Source of the DNA: Sphingobium sp. Leaf26 | Lineage (GTDB): Bacteria; Pseudomonadota; Alphaproteobacteria; Sphingomonadales; Sphingomonadaceae | Direction: 5' to 3' | Assembly (NCBI RefSeq): GCF_001421665.1 | Contig: NZ_LMKV01000008.1 | Span: 1 to 64,000 of the forward strand | DNA length: 64,000 nucleotides | Shown here: positions 50,978 through 60,576 of the stretch, piece after piece | How positions within the stretch are numbered: the first letter of the stretch is position 1 | How the letters are laid out: every line of letters begins with the position of its first letter | Notes under the pieces: generated by a model | Told to the model about the DNA's origin: nothing | Databases searched by the model: none | What the model saw: the letters and a program-made list of their open reading frames with translations, nothing else | Program-made: the position numbers and the translations under genes

Positions 50978-53716
50978 ATGAAGTATAAGGGTCTGATTTC
51001 GCGCAGCGCTATTGCTGTATATCTCTGCTATTCGATACCTGTTCTTGCGCAGGACGCGCCGCCGCAGGCGGCAGCTGCCGAACCGGGCCAGACCATCATC
51101 GTGACCGGCACCCGCCGGACCGACCGCACCGTGGCGGAATCGCCCACGCCGATCGACGTCTATTCGGGCGTCGAACTGCAAAAGCAGGGCACGGCGGATA
51201 TGAACCAGGTGATCCAGAACCTCGTTCCCTCCTTCTCGGTCGCGCGCTACGCCATTGGTGACGGCTCCTCCTTCGTCCGTCCGCCCAACCTGCGCGGCCT
51301 GGCGCCCGACCAGACGCTCGTCCTGATCAACGGCAAGCGGATGCACCGTTCCGCGCTGGTCCAGATCGGCGCAAACGCACAGTCCGCCGGCGCCCATTCC
51401 GCCGATCTGGCGCAAGTGCCCGCGATCGCGGTCCGCGCGGTCGAAGTGCTGCGCGACGGCGCATCGGCGCAATATGGATCGGACGCGATCGCCGGGGTCA
51501 TCAACATGACGCTGCGTGACGATACGGACGGCATTTCAGGCTATGCGCGCTACGGCCAATATTATCGCGGCGATGGCGAAGATTATCAGCTTGCCCTGAA
51601 CGGCGGCTTCAAGCTGGGCGACAGCGGCTTCATCAACATCAGCGGCGAATATGTGAATGCGGGCAAGACCAGCCGTGGCGTGACCCGTGCCGGTGCCGAT
51701 CTGCTGGCGCAGGAGCAGCCGACCATCGGCGTGCCCAAGCTGGCGCAGCGCTACGGCAATCCGAAGATGGAATCCTACCGCTTCTTCGTCAATGGCGGGT
51801 TCGATCTGGGCGATGACGCCAGCGTCTATTTCTTCGGCAATTATGGCCACAGCTTTCAGGAGGAAAGCTTCAACTATCGCCAGTCGCTCGATACGGCGGG
51901 GGTCGATATCGAAGGCAACAGCTTCGGCAGGAATGGTATCTTCAACGATTATTTCACCGACTTCGACAATACGCGGCCGGGCATCCAGACCGGCGCTGCG
52001 GGCGGCAATGTCTATGCGCCCAATTCGTTTGAAGTGAATGGCGCTTTCGCACGAGAAGGGTCCGTGGTTCGGGACTATACCAAGGTTTCAAACTGCTCCG
52101 ACCCGCTGGTCCAGAATTGGAGCTGCGTCTATCCCGGCGGCTTCACGCCGATCTTCTTCGGCAAGATCGACGATGTGTCCGGCACGGTGGGCTATAAGGG
52201 CAAATTGGGTTTTGGCCTGAACTACGACATTTCAGGCAGCTATGGCCAGTCGACGCTGCGTTATACGATGAACGGCACGATGAACCCGTCGCTGGGCATT
52301 ACGTCGCCGAACGAGTTCTATCTGGGCAAGCTGGAGCAGCGCGAAACGCTGGTCAATGCAGACTTCAGCTATCCGTGGGAAGTCGGTTTCGCCAGCCCGG
52401 TCACCATCGCCTTTGGCGGCCAGTATTTCCGGGAATCCTACGAACTGGGGCTGGGCGATCAAGCATCCTACGCCATCGGTTCCTACACCGGCAATCTGGT
52501 GTTCCACCAAGACGGCACACCGGTATATTCTGGCTTCGATGAAAATGGCGATCCGGTCCAGCTATCTGTGAACCTGCCCGTCGGCGCCAACGGCTTCCCC
52601 GGCTACAGCCCTGCCATTGCAGGCGAAAGCGCGCGCAATTCCAAGGGATTATATATCGATATCGAAGGGGACGTCACCGAACAGCTCTCCTTTGGTATCG
52701 CTGGCCGTTACGAGCATCTGTCCGACTTCGGCAACTCCACCACCGGCAAATTCTCGGCCCGTTATGCCGTGGTGCCCGACATCGTCGCCCTGCGCGGCAC
52801 GGTGGCGACGGGGTTCCGCGCGCCGACGCCGGGTCAGGTCAACAGCAGCAGCATCGCGACCGGCTTCAACCCCGGCAATCCCAACGCGATCGAATCGATG
52901 ACGTTGCCGGTCACCAGTCCGGTCGCGGCCTTCCTGGGCGCGACGCCATTGAAGCCTGAAGAGTCGGTCAGCTTCTCGCTCGGCACCGTGTTCACGCCCG
53001 CACCGGGTTTCACGCTGTCGGTCGACTATTACAACATCAAGGTGAAGGACCGGATCGGGACGTCCGGCACGTTTGAAATCAAGGACAGTGATCGTCCGAC
53101 GCTCCAGTCGCTGGGGTTGGCCAACTATGCGACGGTCAATGAAGTGCAGTTCCTGACCAATGCCTTCGACACCCGGACGCAGGGTGTCGATGTGGTCGGC
53201 AGCTACCGCTTCGCCACCGACAATATGGGCAGTTTCAACACCACGCTGGCGTTCAATTATAACAAGACGAAGGTGACGAAGTGGGACCCCGATATCGTTT
53301 CGGCGACCCGTATTCAGCAGTTGGAAAAGACGTTGCCCAAGACGCGCGTCATCCTGACCGAAAACTGGAATAACGGCCCCTTCTCCGTGCTCGCACGCAT
53401 GAACTGGTATGGCAAATACACCCAGTCGGATGACGGGACCGGTCTGAACAACGCAACCTATGTCCAGCAGACGTTCGGCAGCGAGTTCGTGTTCGACTTT
53501 GAAACCAGCTATGAAGTGAACGACAATTTCACGCTCAGCGTCGGGGTGCAGAACCTGTTCAGCAACTATCCCGATAAATATGACAACCGGGCCGGTGGCC
53601 TTGGTCCGGTCTATGGCTCGACCGGTGGTCGCTTCACGGGCGATATCTATCCCGACGTGTCGCCCTTCGGCTTCAACGGCGGCTTCTGGTACGGCAAGGT
53701 CGGCTTCAAATTCTGA
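50978..53716 (+). CDS. TonB-dependent outer-membrane receptor
   Basis: This is an active outer-membrane transporter powered by TonB-ExbBD. The 912-residue product has a signal peptide (ending near VLAQDAPP) and a TonB-box-like QTIIVTGTRR. A plug domain follows (about residues 60-170: LRGLAPDQTLVLINGKRMHRS, VEVLRDGASAQYGSDAIAGVINM), then a long beta-barrel ending in Phe (KVGFKF), as needed for insertion. The substrate is not evident. The plug signature LRGLAPDQTLVLINGKR is seen in many sphingomonad receptors for plant-type compounds or oligosaccharides. Confidence 0.93.
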   Translation: MKYKGLISRSAIAVYLCYSIPVLAQDAPPQAAAAEPGQTIIVTGTRRTDRTVAESPTPIDVYSGVELQKQGTADMNQVIQNLVPSFSVARYAIGDGSSFVRPPNLRGLAPDQTLVLINGKRMHRSALVQIGANAQSAGAHSADLAQVPAIAVRAVEVLRDGASAQYGSDAIAGVINMTLRDDTDGISGYARYGQYYRGDGEDYQLALNGGFKLGDSGFINISGEYVNAGKTSRGVTRAGADLLAQEQPTIGVPKLAQRYGNPKMESYRFFVNGGFDLGDDASVYFFGNYGHSFQEESFNYRQSLDTAGVDIEGNSFGRNGIFNDYFTDFDNTRPGIQTGAAGGNVYAPNSFEVNGAFAREGSVVRDYTKVSNCSDPLVQNWSCVYPGGFTPIFFGKIDDVSGTVGYKGKLGFGLNYDISGSYGQSTLRYTMNGTMNPSLGITSPNEFYLGKLEQRETLVNADFSYPWEVGFASPVTIAFGGQYFRESYELGLGDQASYAIGSYTGNLVFHQDGTPVYSGFDENGDPVQLSVNLPVGANGFPGYSPAIAGESARNSKGLYIDIEGDVTEQLSFGIAGRYEHLSDFGNSTTGKFSARYAVVPDIVALRGTVATGFRAPTPGQVNSSSIATGFNPGNPNAIESMTLPVTSPVAAFLGATPLKPEESVSFSLGTVFTPAPGFTLSVDYYNIKVKDRIGTSGTFEIKDSDRPTLQSLGLANYATVNEVQFLTNAFDTRTQGVDVVGSYRFATDNMGSFNTTLAFNYNKTKVTKWDPDIVSATRIQQLEKTLPKTRVILTENWNNGPFSVLARMNWYGKYTQSDDGTGLNNATYVQQTFGSEFVFDFETSYEVNDNFTLSVGVQNLFSNYPDKYDNRAGGLGPVYGSTGGRFTGDIYPDVSPFGFNGGFWYGKVGFKF

Positions 53717-53740
53717 TCCCTGCATAACAGCGACGACGAG

Positions 53741-53770
53741 CGGCCGGTCCCTTGCAGGATCGGCCGTTTT
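53741..53770 (+). terminator. intrinsic terminator of the receptor gene
   Basis: CGGCCGGTCC (53741-53750) pairs with GGATCGGCCG (53757-53766) with one G-U pair and a 6-base loop, followed by TTTT. It sits just before the GNAT gene. Confidence 0.6.
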
Positions 53771-53787
53771 CGTTGCAGGACATAGCC

Positions 53788-54303
53788 ATGCCCCTGACTC
53801 ATCGCCTTGCCATCCCAGCCGACGAACCGCGGCTGTCCGCGCTGATGACCAGCGCCATCGAACATCTGCAATCCGCCTGGCTGACGCCCGATCAGATCGC
53901 CGCCAGCCATGCCTTCATGGGGCTGGACAGCCGGTTGATCGCAGATGGCACCTATTTCGTTATCGAGGATGGCGATGCCATCGCCGGCTGTGGCGGGTGG
54001 AGCCGGCGGGCGACGGCCTATGGCGGCAACCATAGCGCGGGGCGGGATGACCGGCTGCTCGACCCCGCCACCGACGCGGCGAAGGTGCGGGCGATGTATA
54101 CCCACCCCGATCATGTGCGGAAGGGCGTGGGGACGCTGATCCTGTCGCTGTGCGAGGCGGCGGCGAAGGCGGAGGGGTTCGCCGCGCTGGAACTGTCCGG
54201 CACGATGGCCGGGGTGCCGCTCTATCGCAGCTTCGGCTTTGAGGGCGTGCGCGAATTTGAGGACAGCGGCGTGCCGATGCTGCTGATGCGCAAGCCTATC
54301 TGA
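53788..54303 (+). CDS. GNAT-family N-acetyltransferase
   Basis: This acetyl-CoA-dependent acyltransferase has a 171-residue product (MPLTHRLAIPADEPRLSALM). The acetyl-CoA loop is YTHPDHVRKGVGTLILSLCEAAAK (the RKGVGT form of Q/RxxGxG). The C-terminal part is GFAALELSGTMAGVPLYRSFGFEGV. The substrate is unknown. Its last 8 bases overlap the end of the MFS gene on the other strand. The ATG at 53788 is preceded by GCAGGA. Confidence 0.88.
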   Translation: MPLTHRLAIPADEPRLSALMTSAIEHLQSAWLTPDQIAASHAFMGLDSRLIADGTYFVIEDGDAIAGCGGWSRRATAYGGNHSAGRDDRLLDPATDAAKVRAMYTHPDHVRKGVGTLILSLCEAAAKAEGFAALELSGTMAGVPLYRSFGFEGVREFEDSGVPMLLMRKPI

Positions 54304-55579
54304 CCGGGGCGGCGCGGCTGGTGAACCAGAGGCCGCCCAGGCTGATGACCGCCGCCGCCGACATGTAGAGGCCGACCAGCCCGACGCCCTGCATCCCGAT
54401 CAGCCAGGTGGCGACGATTGGGGCAAGCGCGCCGCCGATGATGCCGCCGAGGTTGAAGGCGAAGGATGCGCCGGTGTAGCGCAACTGTATCGGGAAGAGA
54501 GCGGGGAGATAGGCGCCGAGCGGGCCGTAGATGAAGCCCATGACGAACAGGGCAAGGCTGAGCGCGACGAAGATCGGCAGCAGCGCGCCGGTGCCGATCA
54601 GCGGGCCGAAGACGAGGCCCATCGCCACGGTGCCGACGCAACCCCAGGCAAGCGCGGTCGTGGGGGTGGTGCGGTCCGACCACCAGCCGGCTAGTATGAT
54701 GCTGAGCGCCATGAACAGGATTGCGCCGAGTTGGATGGCGAGGAAGATTTCCCGGTCGATTTTGAGCGCGGTGGTGCCGTAGCCGAGCGCGAAGGCGGTG
54801 GCGATATAATAGACCGCAAAGCAGGCGGCGCAGGCGAATGTGCCGGCGATCGCTGCGCCGAGGTGTGAAGAAAGCAGGGTGGCGAGCGGGACGGCGGGTG
54901 GCGGCGTTTCCTTCTGTGCGGCGGTGAACTCCGGCGTTTCGGTGAGTTTGAGGCGCACCCAGAGGCCCAGGATCACCAGCACCGCGCTGCCGATGAAGGG
55001 GAGGCGCCAGCCCCAGGCGAAGAAGTCGGCGTCGGTCAGGAAGGCGCCGAGCAACAGAAACAGGCCGTTGGCGGCGATGAAGCCGACCGGCGCGCCGAGT
55101 TGTGGGAACATGCCAAAGCGGGCGCGCCATCCGGGCGGCGCGTTTTCCACCGCCAGCAGCGCCGCGCCACCCCATTCGCCGCCCAGGCCGAAGCCCTGAC
55201 CGAAGCGCAGCAGGCACAGGATCAGCGGCGCCCAATAACCGATCATCTGATAGGTCGGCAGAAAGCCGATCAGCAGGGTGCAGCCGCCCATCAGCATGAG
55301 CGAGGCGACCAGCGTCGCCTTTCGCCCGATACGGTCGCCATAATGGCCGAAGACCGCCGCGCCGACCGGGCGGGCGAAGAAGGCCAGGGCGAGGCTGCCG
55401 TAGGAGGCCATCAACTGTGCGCTGGGCGAGGAAGAGGGGAAGAAGAGCGAGGGAAAGATCAGACTGGCGGCGGTGGCGTAGATGTAGAAGTCATAAAATT
55501 CGACCGCCGTGCCGATCAGACTGGCGGACAGGACACGCTTGTGCCGCCACATTTCACCGATGCCGCTCGTCTGTGTCAT
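54296..55579 (-). CDS. MFS transporter, metabolite:H+ symporter type
   Basis: The 427-residue polytopic protein has about 12 membrane helices, starting MTQTSGIGEMWRHKRVLSASLIGTAVEFYDFYIY. GDRIGRKATLV (the MFS loop 2-3 motif) and FGQGFGLGGEWGGAALLAVENAP are typical of the metabolite:H+ symporter group (ProP, KgtP, ShiA relatives). Substrates are often organic acids, compatible solutes or shikimate; which one cannot be read from sequence. Confidence 0.9.
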   Translation of the reverse strand: MTQTSGIGEMWRHKRVLSASLIGTAVEFYDFYIYATAASLIFPSLFFPSSSPSAQLMASYGSLALAFFARPVGAAVFGHYGDRIGRKATLVASLMLMGGCTLLIGFLPTYQMIGYWAPLILCLLRFGQGFGLGGEWGGAALLAVENAPPGWRARFGMFPQLGAPVGFIAANGLFLLLGAFLTDADFFAWGWRLPFIGSAVLVILGLWVRLKLTETPEFTAAQKETPPPAVPLATLLSSHLGAAIAGTFACAACFAVYYIATAFALGYGTTALKIDREIFLAIQLGAILFMALSIILAGWWSDRTTPTTALAWGCVGTVAMGLVFGPLIGTGALLPIFVALSLALFVMGFIYGPLGAYLPALFPIQLRYTGASFAFNLGGIIGGALAPIVATWLIGMQGVGLVGLYMSAAAVISLGGLWFTSRAAPVR

Positions 55580-55615
55580 TTTTTCTGCCCCCTCACGTGC
55601 GTCGTCGCTCGATAT

Positions 55616-55681
55616 GTTCCCCGGCGAAGGCCGGGGTCCAGTCCCCGCGTCGGCCCTGGACCCCGGCCTTCGCCGGGGAAC
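55616..55681. repeat. palindromic intergenic repeat (CCGGGGTCCAG type)
   Basis: The two 26-base arms, 55616-55641 and 55656-55681, are perfect reverse complements across 14 bases. They share the CCGGGGTCCAG core with 460-519. It lies between the MFS and methyltransferase genes. Confidence 0.75.
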
Positions 55682-55687
55682 GCGCTA

Positions 55688-56536
55688 TTATTCGCGCTGC
55701 CTCTTCTGGTTCAGCAATTCATAGGCCATGACTGCCGTGGCTACGGCGGCGTTCAGGCTGTCGGCCTTGCCCAGCATCGGCATCTTCACCAACTGGTCGC
55801 ATTCCGCCTCATAGGATTCGGGCAGGCCCTGCGCTTCGTTGCCGACCAGCAGGAAGCTGGGGCTGGCGTAGCGCGGTTCCTGATAATCCTGTGTGGCTTT
55901 GAGGCTGGTGCCGATCAGTTCGCCCGGCCCTTCGCGCAGCCAGTGCATGAATTCGCCCCAGCGTGCCTGAGTGATGGACTGGGTGAAGAGCGCCCCCATG
56001 GAGGCGCGGACCGATTCGACCGAGAAGGGATCGACGCAATCGTCGATCAGGATGAGGCCGCCCGCGCCCACGGCGTCGCCGGTGCGCAATATGGTGCCGA
56101 GGTTGCCGGGGTCGCGCAGCGACTGGGCGACGATCCAGATGTCAGCGGTGCTGCGGTCCAGCCTGGCCAGTGGGGTCAGCCGGTCGCGATAGACGCCGAC
56201 CACCGCCTGCGCATTATCCTTGCCGCTGATCTTGGACAGGATGTCGGGCGTGGTTTCGATGACGTCGCCGCCAGCCGCCTCAATCGCGTCGATCAGGTCC
56301 AGCGCCAGCGGATGCGTCGATCCGGCATGGAACAGCATTTCGGGCAGCACGCCCTCCTCGCGCGCTTCGGTGAGGATGCGCAGCCCTTCCGCCAGAAACA
56401 GCCCCTCCGCCTTGCGATGCTTCTTTTCCCGCAAGGATCGGACGCGCTTCACCAGCGGGTTTGAAAATCCGGTGATTTCGCGTGCCACGGTGGTTGTCGG
56501 TCCCAAAAGAGCGAAGGAAGCGGCCTCCTTACCCAT
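55688..56536 (-). CDS. SpoU/TrmH-family RNA 2'-O-methyltransferase
   Basis: This SAM-dependent 2'-O-methylation enzyme of rRNA or tRNA has up to 282 residues. An N-terminal substrate-binding region (NPLVKRVRSLREKKHRKAEGLFLAEGLRIL) precedes the three SpoU motifs: VAQSLRDPGNLGTILRTGDAVG, SFLLVGNEAQGLP and MPMLGKADSLNAAVATAVMAYELL. The resemblance is to RlmB/TsnR-like 23S enzymes, but the target base cannot be told. The family usually starts near REITGFSN, so a GTG at 56488 is a plausible shorter start. Confidence 0.92.
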   Translation of the reverse strand: MGKEAASFALLGPTTTVAREITGFSNPLVKRVRSLREKKHRKAEGLFLAEGLRILTEAREEGVLPEMLFHAGSTHPLALDLIDAIEAAGGDVIETTPDILSKISGKDNAQAVVGVYRDRLTPLARLDRSTADIWIVAQSLRDPGNLGTILRTGDAVGAGGLILIDDCVDPFSVESVRASMGALFTQSITQARWGEFMHWLREGPGELIGTSLKATQDYQEPRYASPSFLLVGNEAQGLPESYEAECDQLVKMPMLGKADSLNAAVATAVMAYELLNQKRQRE

Positions 56537-56618
56537 GGAACGGTAAAAAGGACAGGGGGCAGCTTATGTTCATCGTTCGGTGATGGATTTGCGCCGCATA
56601 TTTTGCGAAGGGACGGGC

Positions 56619-57716
56619 ATGGATGACAAAACGCCCCCGCCGCTGAACGTCACGCCCAAGATCGAGGATGGCTTCTTCCTTGCTGTCGTGCTGACCGTGT
56701 CGATCGCCTTTGCCATGGTGATCGAACCTTTCTTCGCCGCTGTGCTGTGGGGTGTGATCGCTGCGATCGTGTTCGCGCCGCTCAATCGGCAGATTTTGTC
56801 GGCCATTCCCAAACATCCCAATGGTGCGGCGCTCATCACCTTGCTGCTGATCCTGGGCGTGGTGATCGTTCCGGCCTTCGTACTGAGTGCGGCCCTGTTG
56901 CAGGAAGCGGCCTATTTCTACGCCAAGATCCAGTCGGGCGAGATCAATTTCGTGCGGGTTTTTTCCGATACGATCGCGGCGCTGCCGGACTGGCTGCGCC
57001 CCTATGTCCGGCGCCTTGGCCTCACCAATTTCTATGCCGCGCAGGAGATGGTGACGAAGGGCGTGACCAGCAGTTTCCGCACGCTGGCGACGCAGGCGTT
57101 CCAGATCGGGCAGAGTGCGTTCAGCTTCCTGGTGGCGCTGGGCGTGATGTTGTACCTCACCTATTTCCTGCTGCGCGACGGAGAGGCGCTGTCGCAGCGG
57201 ATCGCCGCCGCCGCGCCGCTGCGGGCCAGCCAGCGGACGGCGCTGATCGAACAGTTCGTCATCGTCATCCGCGCCACGATCAAGGGCAGCATCGTCGTCG
57301 CCATCGTGCAGGGGCTGATCGGCGGCGTCGTGTTCTGGGGGCTGGGGATACAGGGCGCGTTGTTGTGGGGCGTGCTGATGGGCGCATTTTCGCTGTTGCC
57401 GGCGGTGGGGACGGCGATCGTCTGGGCACCCGTCGCCATCTATCTCTTCGCGACCGGGTCGATCTGGCAGGGCGCGGTGCTGGTCGCCTGCGGCGTGCTG
57501 GTGATCGGCATGGTCGACAATGTGCTGCGCCCGATCCTGGTCGGGCGCGACACGCGGATTCCCGACTATGTCGTGCTGATCTCCACGCTGGGCGGGCTGG
57601 AACTGTTCGGGTTCAGCGGCATCGTGATCGGCCCGGTGATCGCGGCCTTGTTCATCGCGACCTGGAACATCTTTACCCGGATGCGCGGTGCGGACGAGGC
57701 GGCGGTAGCCGGGTAA
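56619..57716 (+). CDS. AI-2E-family permease (PerM/TqsA-like)
   Basis: The 365-residue membrane protein has about eight helices, starting MDDKTPPPLNVTPKIEDGFF. It contains MLYLTYFLLRDGEALSQRI and, in the second half, GALLWGVLMGAFSLLPAVGTAIVW and PDYVVLISTLGGLELFGFSGIVIGPVI, the family signature. Relatives export or import diverse substrates, and AI-2 itself is not implied. The ATG at 56619 has GAAGGGA at good spacing. A dispersed repeat follows its stop. Confidence 0.88.
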   Translation: MDDKTPPPLNVTPKIEDGFFLAVVLTVSIAFAMVIEPFFAAVLWGVIAAIVFAPLNRQILSAIPKHPNGAALITLLLILGVVIVPAFVLSAALLQEAAYFYAKIQSGEINFVRVFSDTIAALPDWLRPYVRRLGLTNFYAAQEMVTKGVTSSFRTLATQAFQIGQSAFSFLVALGVMLYLTYFLLRDGEALSQRIAAAAPLRASQRTALIEQFVIVIRATIKGSIVVAIVQGLIGGVVFWGLGIQGALLWGVLMGAFSLLPAVGTAIVWAPVAIYLFATGSIWQGAVLVACGVLVIGMVDNVLRPILVGRDTRIPDYVVLISTLGGLELFGFSGIVIGPVIAALFIATWNIFTRMRGADEAAVAG

Positions 57717-57717
57717 C

Positions 57718-57810
57718 AGCGACGCGGCAGGCCGAAGTTCACAGTGTCGCAGGGGTTTTTGGGGCTTTTGCGCTCGCGAAGCTTTCCCGAAGCGCGCGCA
57801 ACGCGCCTCC
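57718..57810 (+). repeat. dispersed repeat, copy 2
   Basis: It contains AGCGACGCGGCAGG, AAGTTCACAGTGTCG and GCGCTCGCGAAGCT in the same order and spacing class as 44515-44595. It starts right after the permease stop. The rest of the gap to 58019 (GC-rich, with GCGCGCC-type runs) shows nothing else. Confidence 0.6.
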
Positions 57811-58019
57811 GGCGCGCGGGCAGGGGCATGCAGGCGCGCCAGTGATGCGACGGTAGCGCGCCAGCGATGCGTCGGGAGAACCGAGGGGTGGAGTGGTTTG
57901 GCGTGAGAGAGGCTGCGCTGATTCATTCATCGGGATAGGCCAGAGGAAATCCTACATTGGAAGGGGAAAGCGGCTGGTCGGGTGCGGACCAGAGGCGGAT
58001 ATGTCCCCCATTCCCGCCC

Positions 58020-58904
58020 CTATGTTTCCCCACGCAATTCCAGTCGGCTGGCGCGGTCGAAAATGGCGAGGACCAGCGGGTCGGCTTCGGCTGCGCGGAC
58101 GGCGATGTGGAAATCGACCGGCGGCATGGGTGGCGCGCCGGGGACCGGCACCAGCCGGCCATCGGCTACCTGATGCCGGACCATGGGTTCGGGGAAGATG
58201 CCGATGCCGCCGCCTTCCAGCACGATGTCGATCATCGTGCGGACATTGTTGCAGAGGTTGAGCGGGCAGTCCGCCAAAGTGGAAACGGCGATCGCTTCCT
58301 TCATGATGCGGTAGAGCGGCGAGAGGTTGGAGAGCGACCAGATGGGTGTCTGGGTCGCGTCCATGGCCGCCACTGTCGAGGGTCGGGCCAGCCAGAGCAG
58401 GTCGATGCTGCCGATCGGGGCGGTGCGCAGCATCGGATGGGCGATCCGCCCGGCGGCAAAGGCGATGTCGGCATGGCCGGACGCCAGTTGCTGGATCAGA
58501 TCGACGGTGAGGGCGATGTCGACCTCCAGCGATACTTGCGGCAGGTCGCGGCCCAGTTGCGCGATGAAGCCGGGCAGGCAACTGGCCGCAGCGATTTCGC
58601 CCGCGCCGATACGTACGATGCCGGTCGCGCCGGATATGTCGCTGCATCCCATCAATACGCCCTGAAAGCGCGCCCAGAGCGGTTCGCTTTCGCGCACCAG
58701 TTCGCGGCCGGCCGGGGTGAGGGCCATCGTGCGCCCATCCCGGCGGAACAGGGCGGTGCCAAGATGGCTTTCCAATTCCCGGACGCGGGCGGAAATGGCG
58801 GGCTGGGTGGTGTTCAGGCGTGCCGCCGCCGCCGCGAACGTGCCGAGCCGGGCGATCCAGAGTAGGGTTTCGAGATGGTAGAAGGCGATGCGATTGATAG
58901 ACAT
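58020..58904 (-). CDS. LysR-type transcriptional regulator
   Basis: The 294-residue regulator has an N-terminal winged helix-turn-helix (HLETLLWIARLGTFAAAAARLNTTQPAISARVRELE) and a substrate-binding domain (about residues 90-290). It is divergent from scoA, and a T-N11-A palindrome lies in the shared intergenic region, so it probably controls the ketoacid CoA-transferase genes and itself. The effector is unknown. Confidence 0.92.
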   Translation of the reverse strand: MSINRIAFYHLETLLWIARLGTFAAAAARLNTTQPAISARVRELESHLGTALFRRDGRTMALTPAGRELVRESEPLWARFQGVLMGCSDISGATGIVRIGAGEIAAASCLPGFIAQLGRDLPQVSLEVDIALTVDLIQQLASGHADIAFAAGRIAHPMLRTAPIGSIDLLWLARPSTVAAMDATQTPIWSLSNLSPLYRIMKEAIAVSTLADCPLNLCNNVRTMIDIVLEGGGIGIFPEPMVRHQVADGRLVPVPGAPPMPPVDFHIAVRAAEADPLVLAIFDRASRLELRGET

Positions 58905-58929
58905 CTCTTATGTTTAGCGGAAAAAACAA

Positions 58930-58944
58930 ATCATTGGTATTGAT
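58930..58944. promoter_or_regulatory. candidate LysR-type binding site
   Basis: ATCATTGGTATTGAT has ATCA-N7-TGAT symmetry and fits the T-N11-A rule. It lies 26 bases from the regulator start and 49 bases from scoA, in the usual divergent layout. Confidence 0.5.
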
Positions 58945-58992
58945 TGGTCGGCCTGCATAGGGTGACGGCAAATTTCAAAAGGATGGGTGTCG

Positions 58993-59703
58993 ATGGTCAA
59001 GAAGCTCTACGCCGATGCGGCTGCTGCGCTGGACGGACTTCTCTTTGACGGGATGCAGATTTGCGCGGGCGGCTTTGGCCTGTGCGGAATCCCCGAACGG
59101 CTGATCGACGCGATCCGCGATTCGGGCGTGAAGGATCTGACCATCGCCTCCAACAATGCCGGGATCGACGGCGAGGGGCTGGGCAAGCTGCTGCGCACAC
59201 GGCAGGTTAAGAAGATGATCTCCTCCTATGTCGGCGAGAACAAGGAGTTCGAGCGGCAGTTTCTGGCGGGCGAACTGGAGGTGGAATTCTGTCCGCAGGG
59301 GACGCTGGCGGAACGCTGCCGCGCCGGCGGGGCGGGCATTCCCGGCTTCTACACCAAGACTGGCGTCGGTACGCAGGTGGCAGAGGGCAAGGAAGTGAAG
59401 AGCTTCGACGGGCAGGACTATATTCTGGAGCGGGGCATCTTCGCTGATATCGCGATCATCAAGGGTTGGAAGGCTGACGAGAGCGGCAACCTGATTTTTC
59501 GCAAGACGGCGCGCAACTTCAACCAGCCGATGGCGACGGCGGCCAAGATCTGCATCGCCGAGGTCGAGGAAGTGGTGCCGACGGGGGCGCTCGATCCCGA
59601 TGCGATTCACCTGCCCGGCATCTATGTGAAGCGCATGATCGTGGGCGCGCCCTATGACAAGAAGATCGAGTTCCGTACCGTGCGGACGCGGGAAGCGGCC
59701 TGA
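58993..59703 (+). CDS. scoA: 3-oxoacid CoA-transferase subunit A
   Basis: With subunit B it moves CoA from succinyl-CoA to a 3-oxoacid such as acetoacetate. The roughly 236-residue product starts [20 protein letters not shown] and has the subunit A signature [16 protein letters not shown], with [26 protein letters not shown] at 58987 is an alternative start. Subunit B follows after an inserted phosphatase gene. Confidence 0.94.
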   Translation: MVKKLYADAAAALDGLLFDGMQICAGGFGLCGIPERLIDAIRDSGVKDLTIASNNAGIDGEGLGKLLRTRQVKKMISSYVGENKEFERQFLAGELEVEFCPQGTLAERCRAGGAGIPGFYTKTGVGTQVAEGKEVKSFDGQDYILERGIFADIAIIKGWKADESGNLIFRKTARNFNQPMATAAKICIAEVEEVVPTGALDPDAIHLPGIYVKRMIVGAPYDKKIEFRTVRTREAA

Positions 59704-60575
59704 TGGCCTTGAAGATGCGCGTGGCGGCGTCGCTGTTGCTGGCTCCGCTTGCCGCCTGCGCGACGACGCAGACTGTGACCGCACCCGTATCGCCGGCCAG
59801 TCCGCCGGCGGGGATGCAATATCTCTACGGTTCGGGCGAGGGGGCCGCGATTTCGGTGCAGGCCTGGCATGCGCTGCTGACCTATGTGGCCGCTAAGGTG
59901 AAGGCGCGGCCGGCCGACAGCGTCGTGCTGGCGGAGGGGGGGACGCTGAGCGCGCCGAAGTTTGCGCCGTGCGGGGACAAGCCCTTCGCGGCCGTGTTCG
60001 ACGTCGATGAGACAGTGATGCTCAACACCGGCTATGAATATCATGATGCCAAGACCGGCAAGGGGTTCGACGCCGCAGCCTGGGACAAGTGGGAGAAGAC
60101 TGGCGAGGGCGCGGTCGGGCCGGTGCCGGGCGCGGATCATGTGTTGGGCGCGCTGCGCAAGCTGGGCGTGACGGTGATCTTCAACACCAACCGGTCGGCC
60201 GCCAATGCCGATGCGACCGCACGCGCCATCAAGGCGGCCGGGCTGGGCGAGGCGGTGCATGGCCAGACGCTGTATCTGAGCGGCGACGATGCCATGGGAT
60301 CGCGCAAGGACGGCCGGCGCTGGACGATCGCCATCAAATATTGCGTAATCGCTTTGGGCGGCGATCAACTGGGCGACTTTTCCGACCTGTTCAATGCCGG
60401 CCAATCCGTGCCCGACCGTCGCGCCGCGACAATGCGACTGCCGATCGCGGGGCTTTGGGGCAATGGCTGGTTCGTGATGCCTAACCCCGTCTATGGCAGT
60501 GGCCTCAAGGGCGGGTTCGACGATATATTTCCGATGGACAAAAGGTGGGCGCCGCCCGCCGAAGGGGAGAAGTAA
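59703..60575 (+). CDS. HAD-type acid phosphatase lipoprotein (class B / e(P4)-like)
   Basis: The 290-residue product has a lipoprotein-type start ([12 protein letters not shown], lipobox LAAC). A class B/class C acid phosphatase HAD domain follows: [15 protein letters not shown] (motif I, DxDET), VIFNTNRS (motif II) and [14 protein letters not shown] (motif IV), with KDGRRWTIA ahead of it. It is probably an outer-membrane or periplasmic phosphatase. It begins at the last base of the scoA stop (TGATG) and scoB follows after 1 base, so it is built into the operon. Confidence 0.9.
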   Translation: MALKMRVAASLLLAPLAACATTQTVTAPVSPASPPAGMQYLYGSGEGAAISVQAWHALLTYVAAKVKARPADSVVLAEGGTLSAPKFAPCGDKPFAAVFDVDETVMLNTGYEYHDAKTGKGFDAAAWDKWEKTGEGAVGPVPGADHVLGALRKLGVTVIFNTNRSAANADATARAIKAAGLGEAVHGQTLYLSGDDAMGSRKDGRRWTIAIKYCVIALGGDQLGDFSDLFNAGQSVPDRRAATMRLPIAGLWGNGWFVMPNPVYGSGLKGGFDDIFPMDKRWAPPAEGEK

Positions 60576-60576
60576 G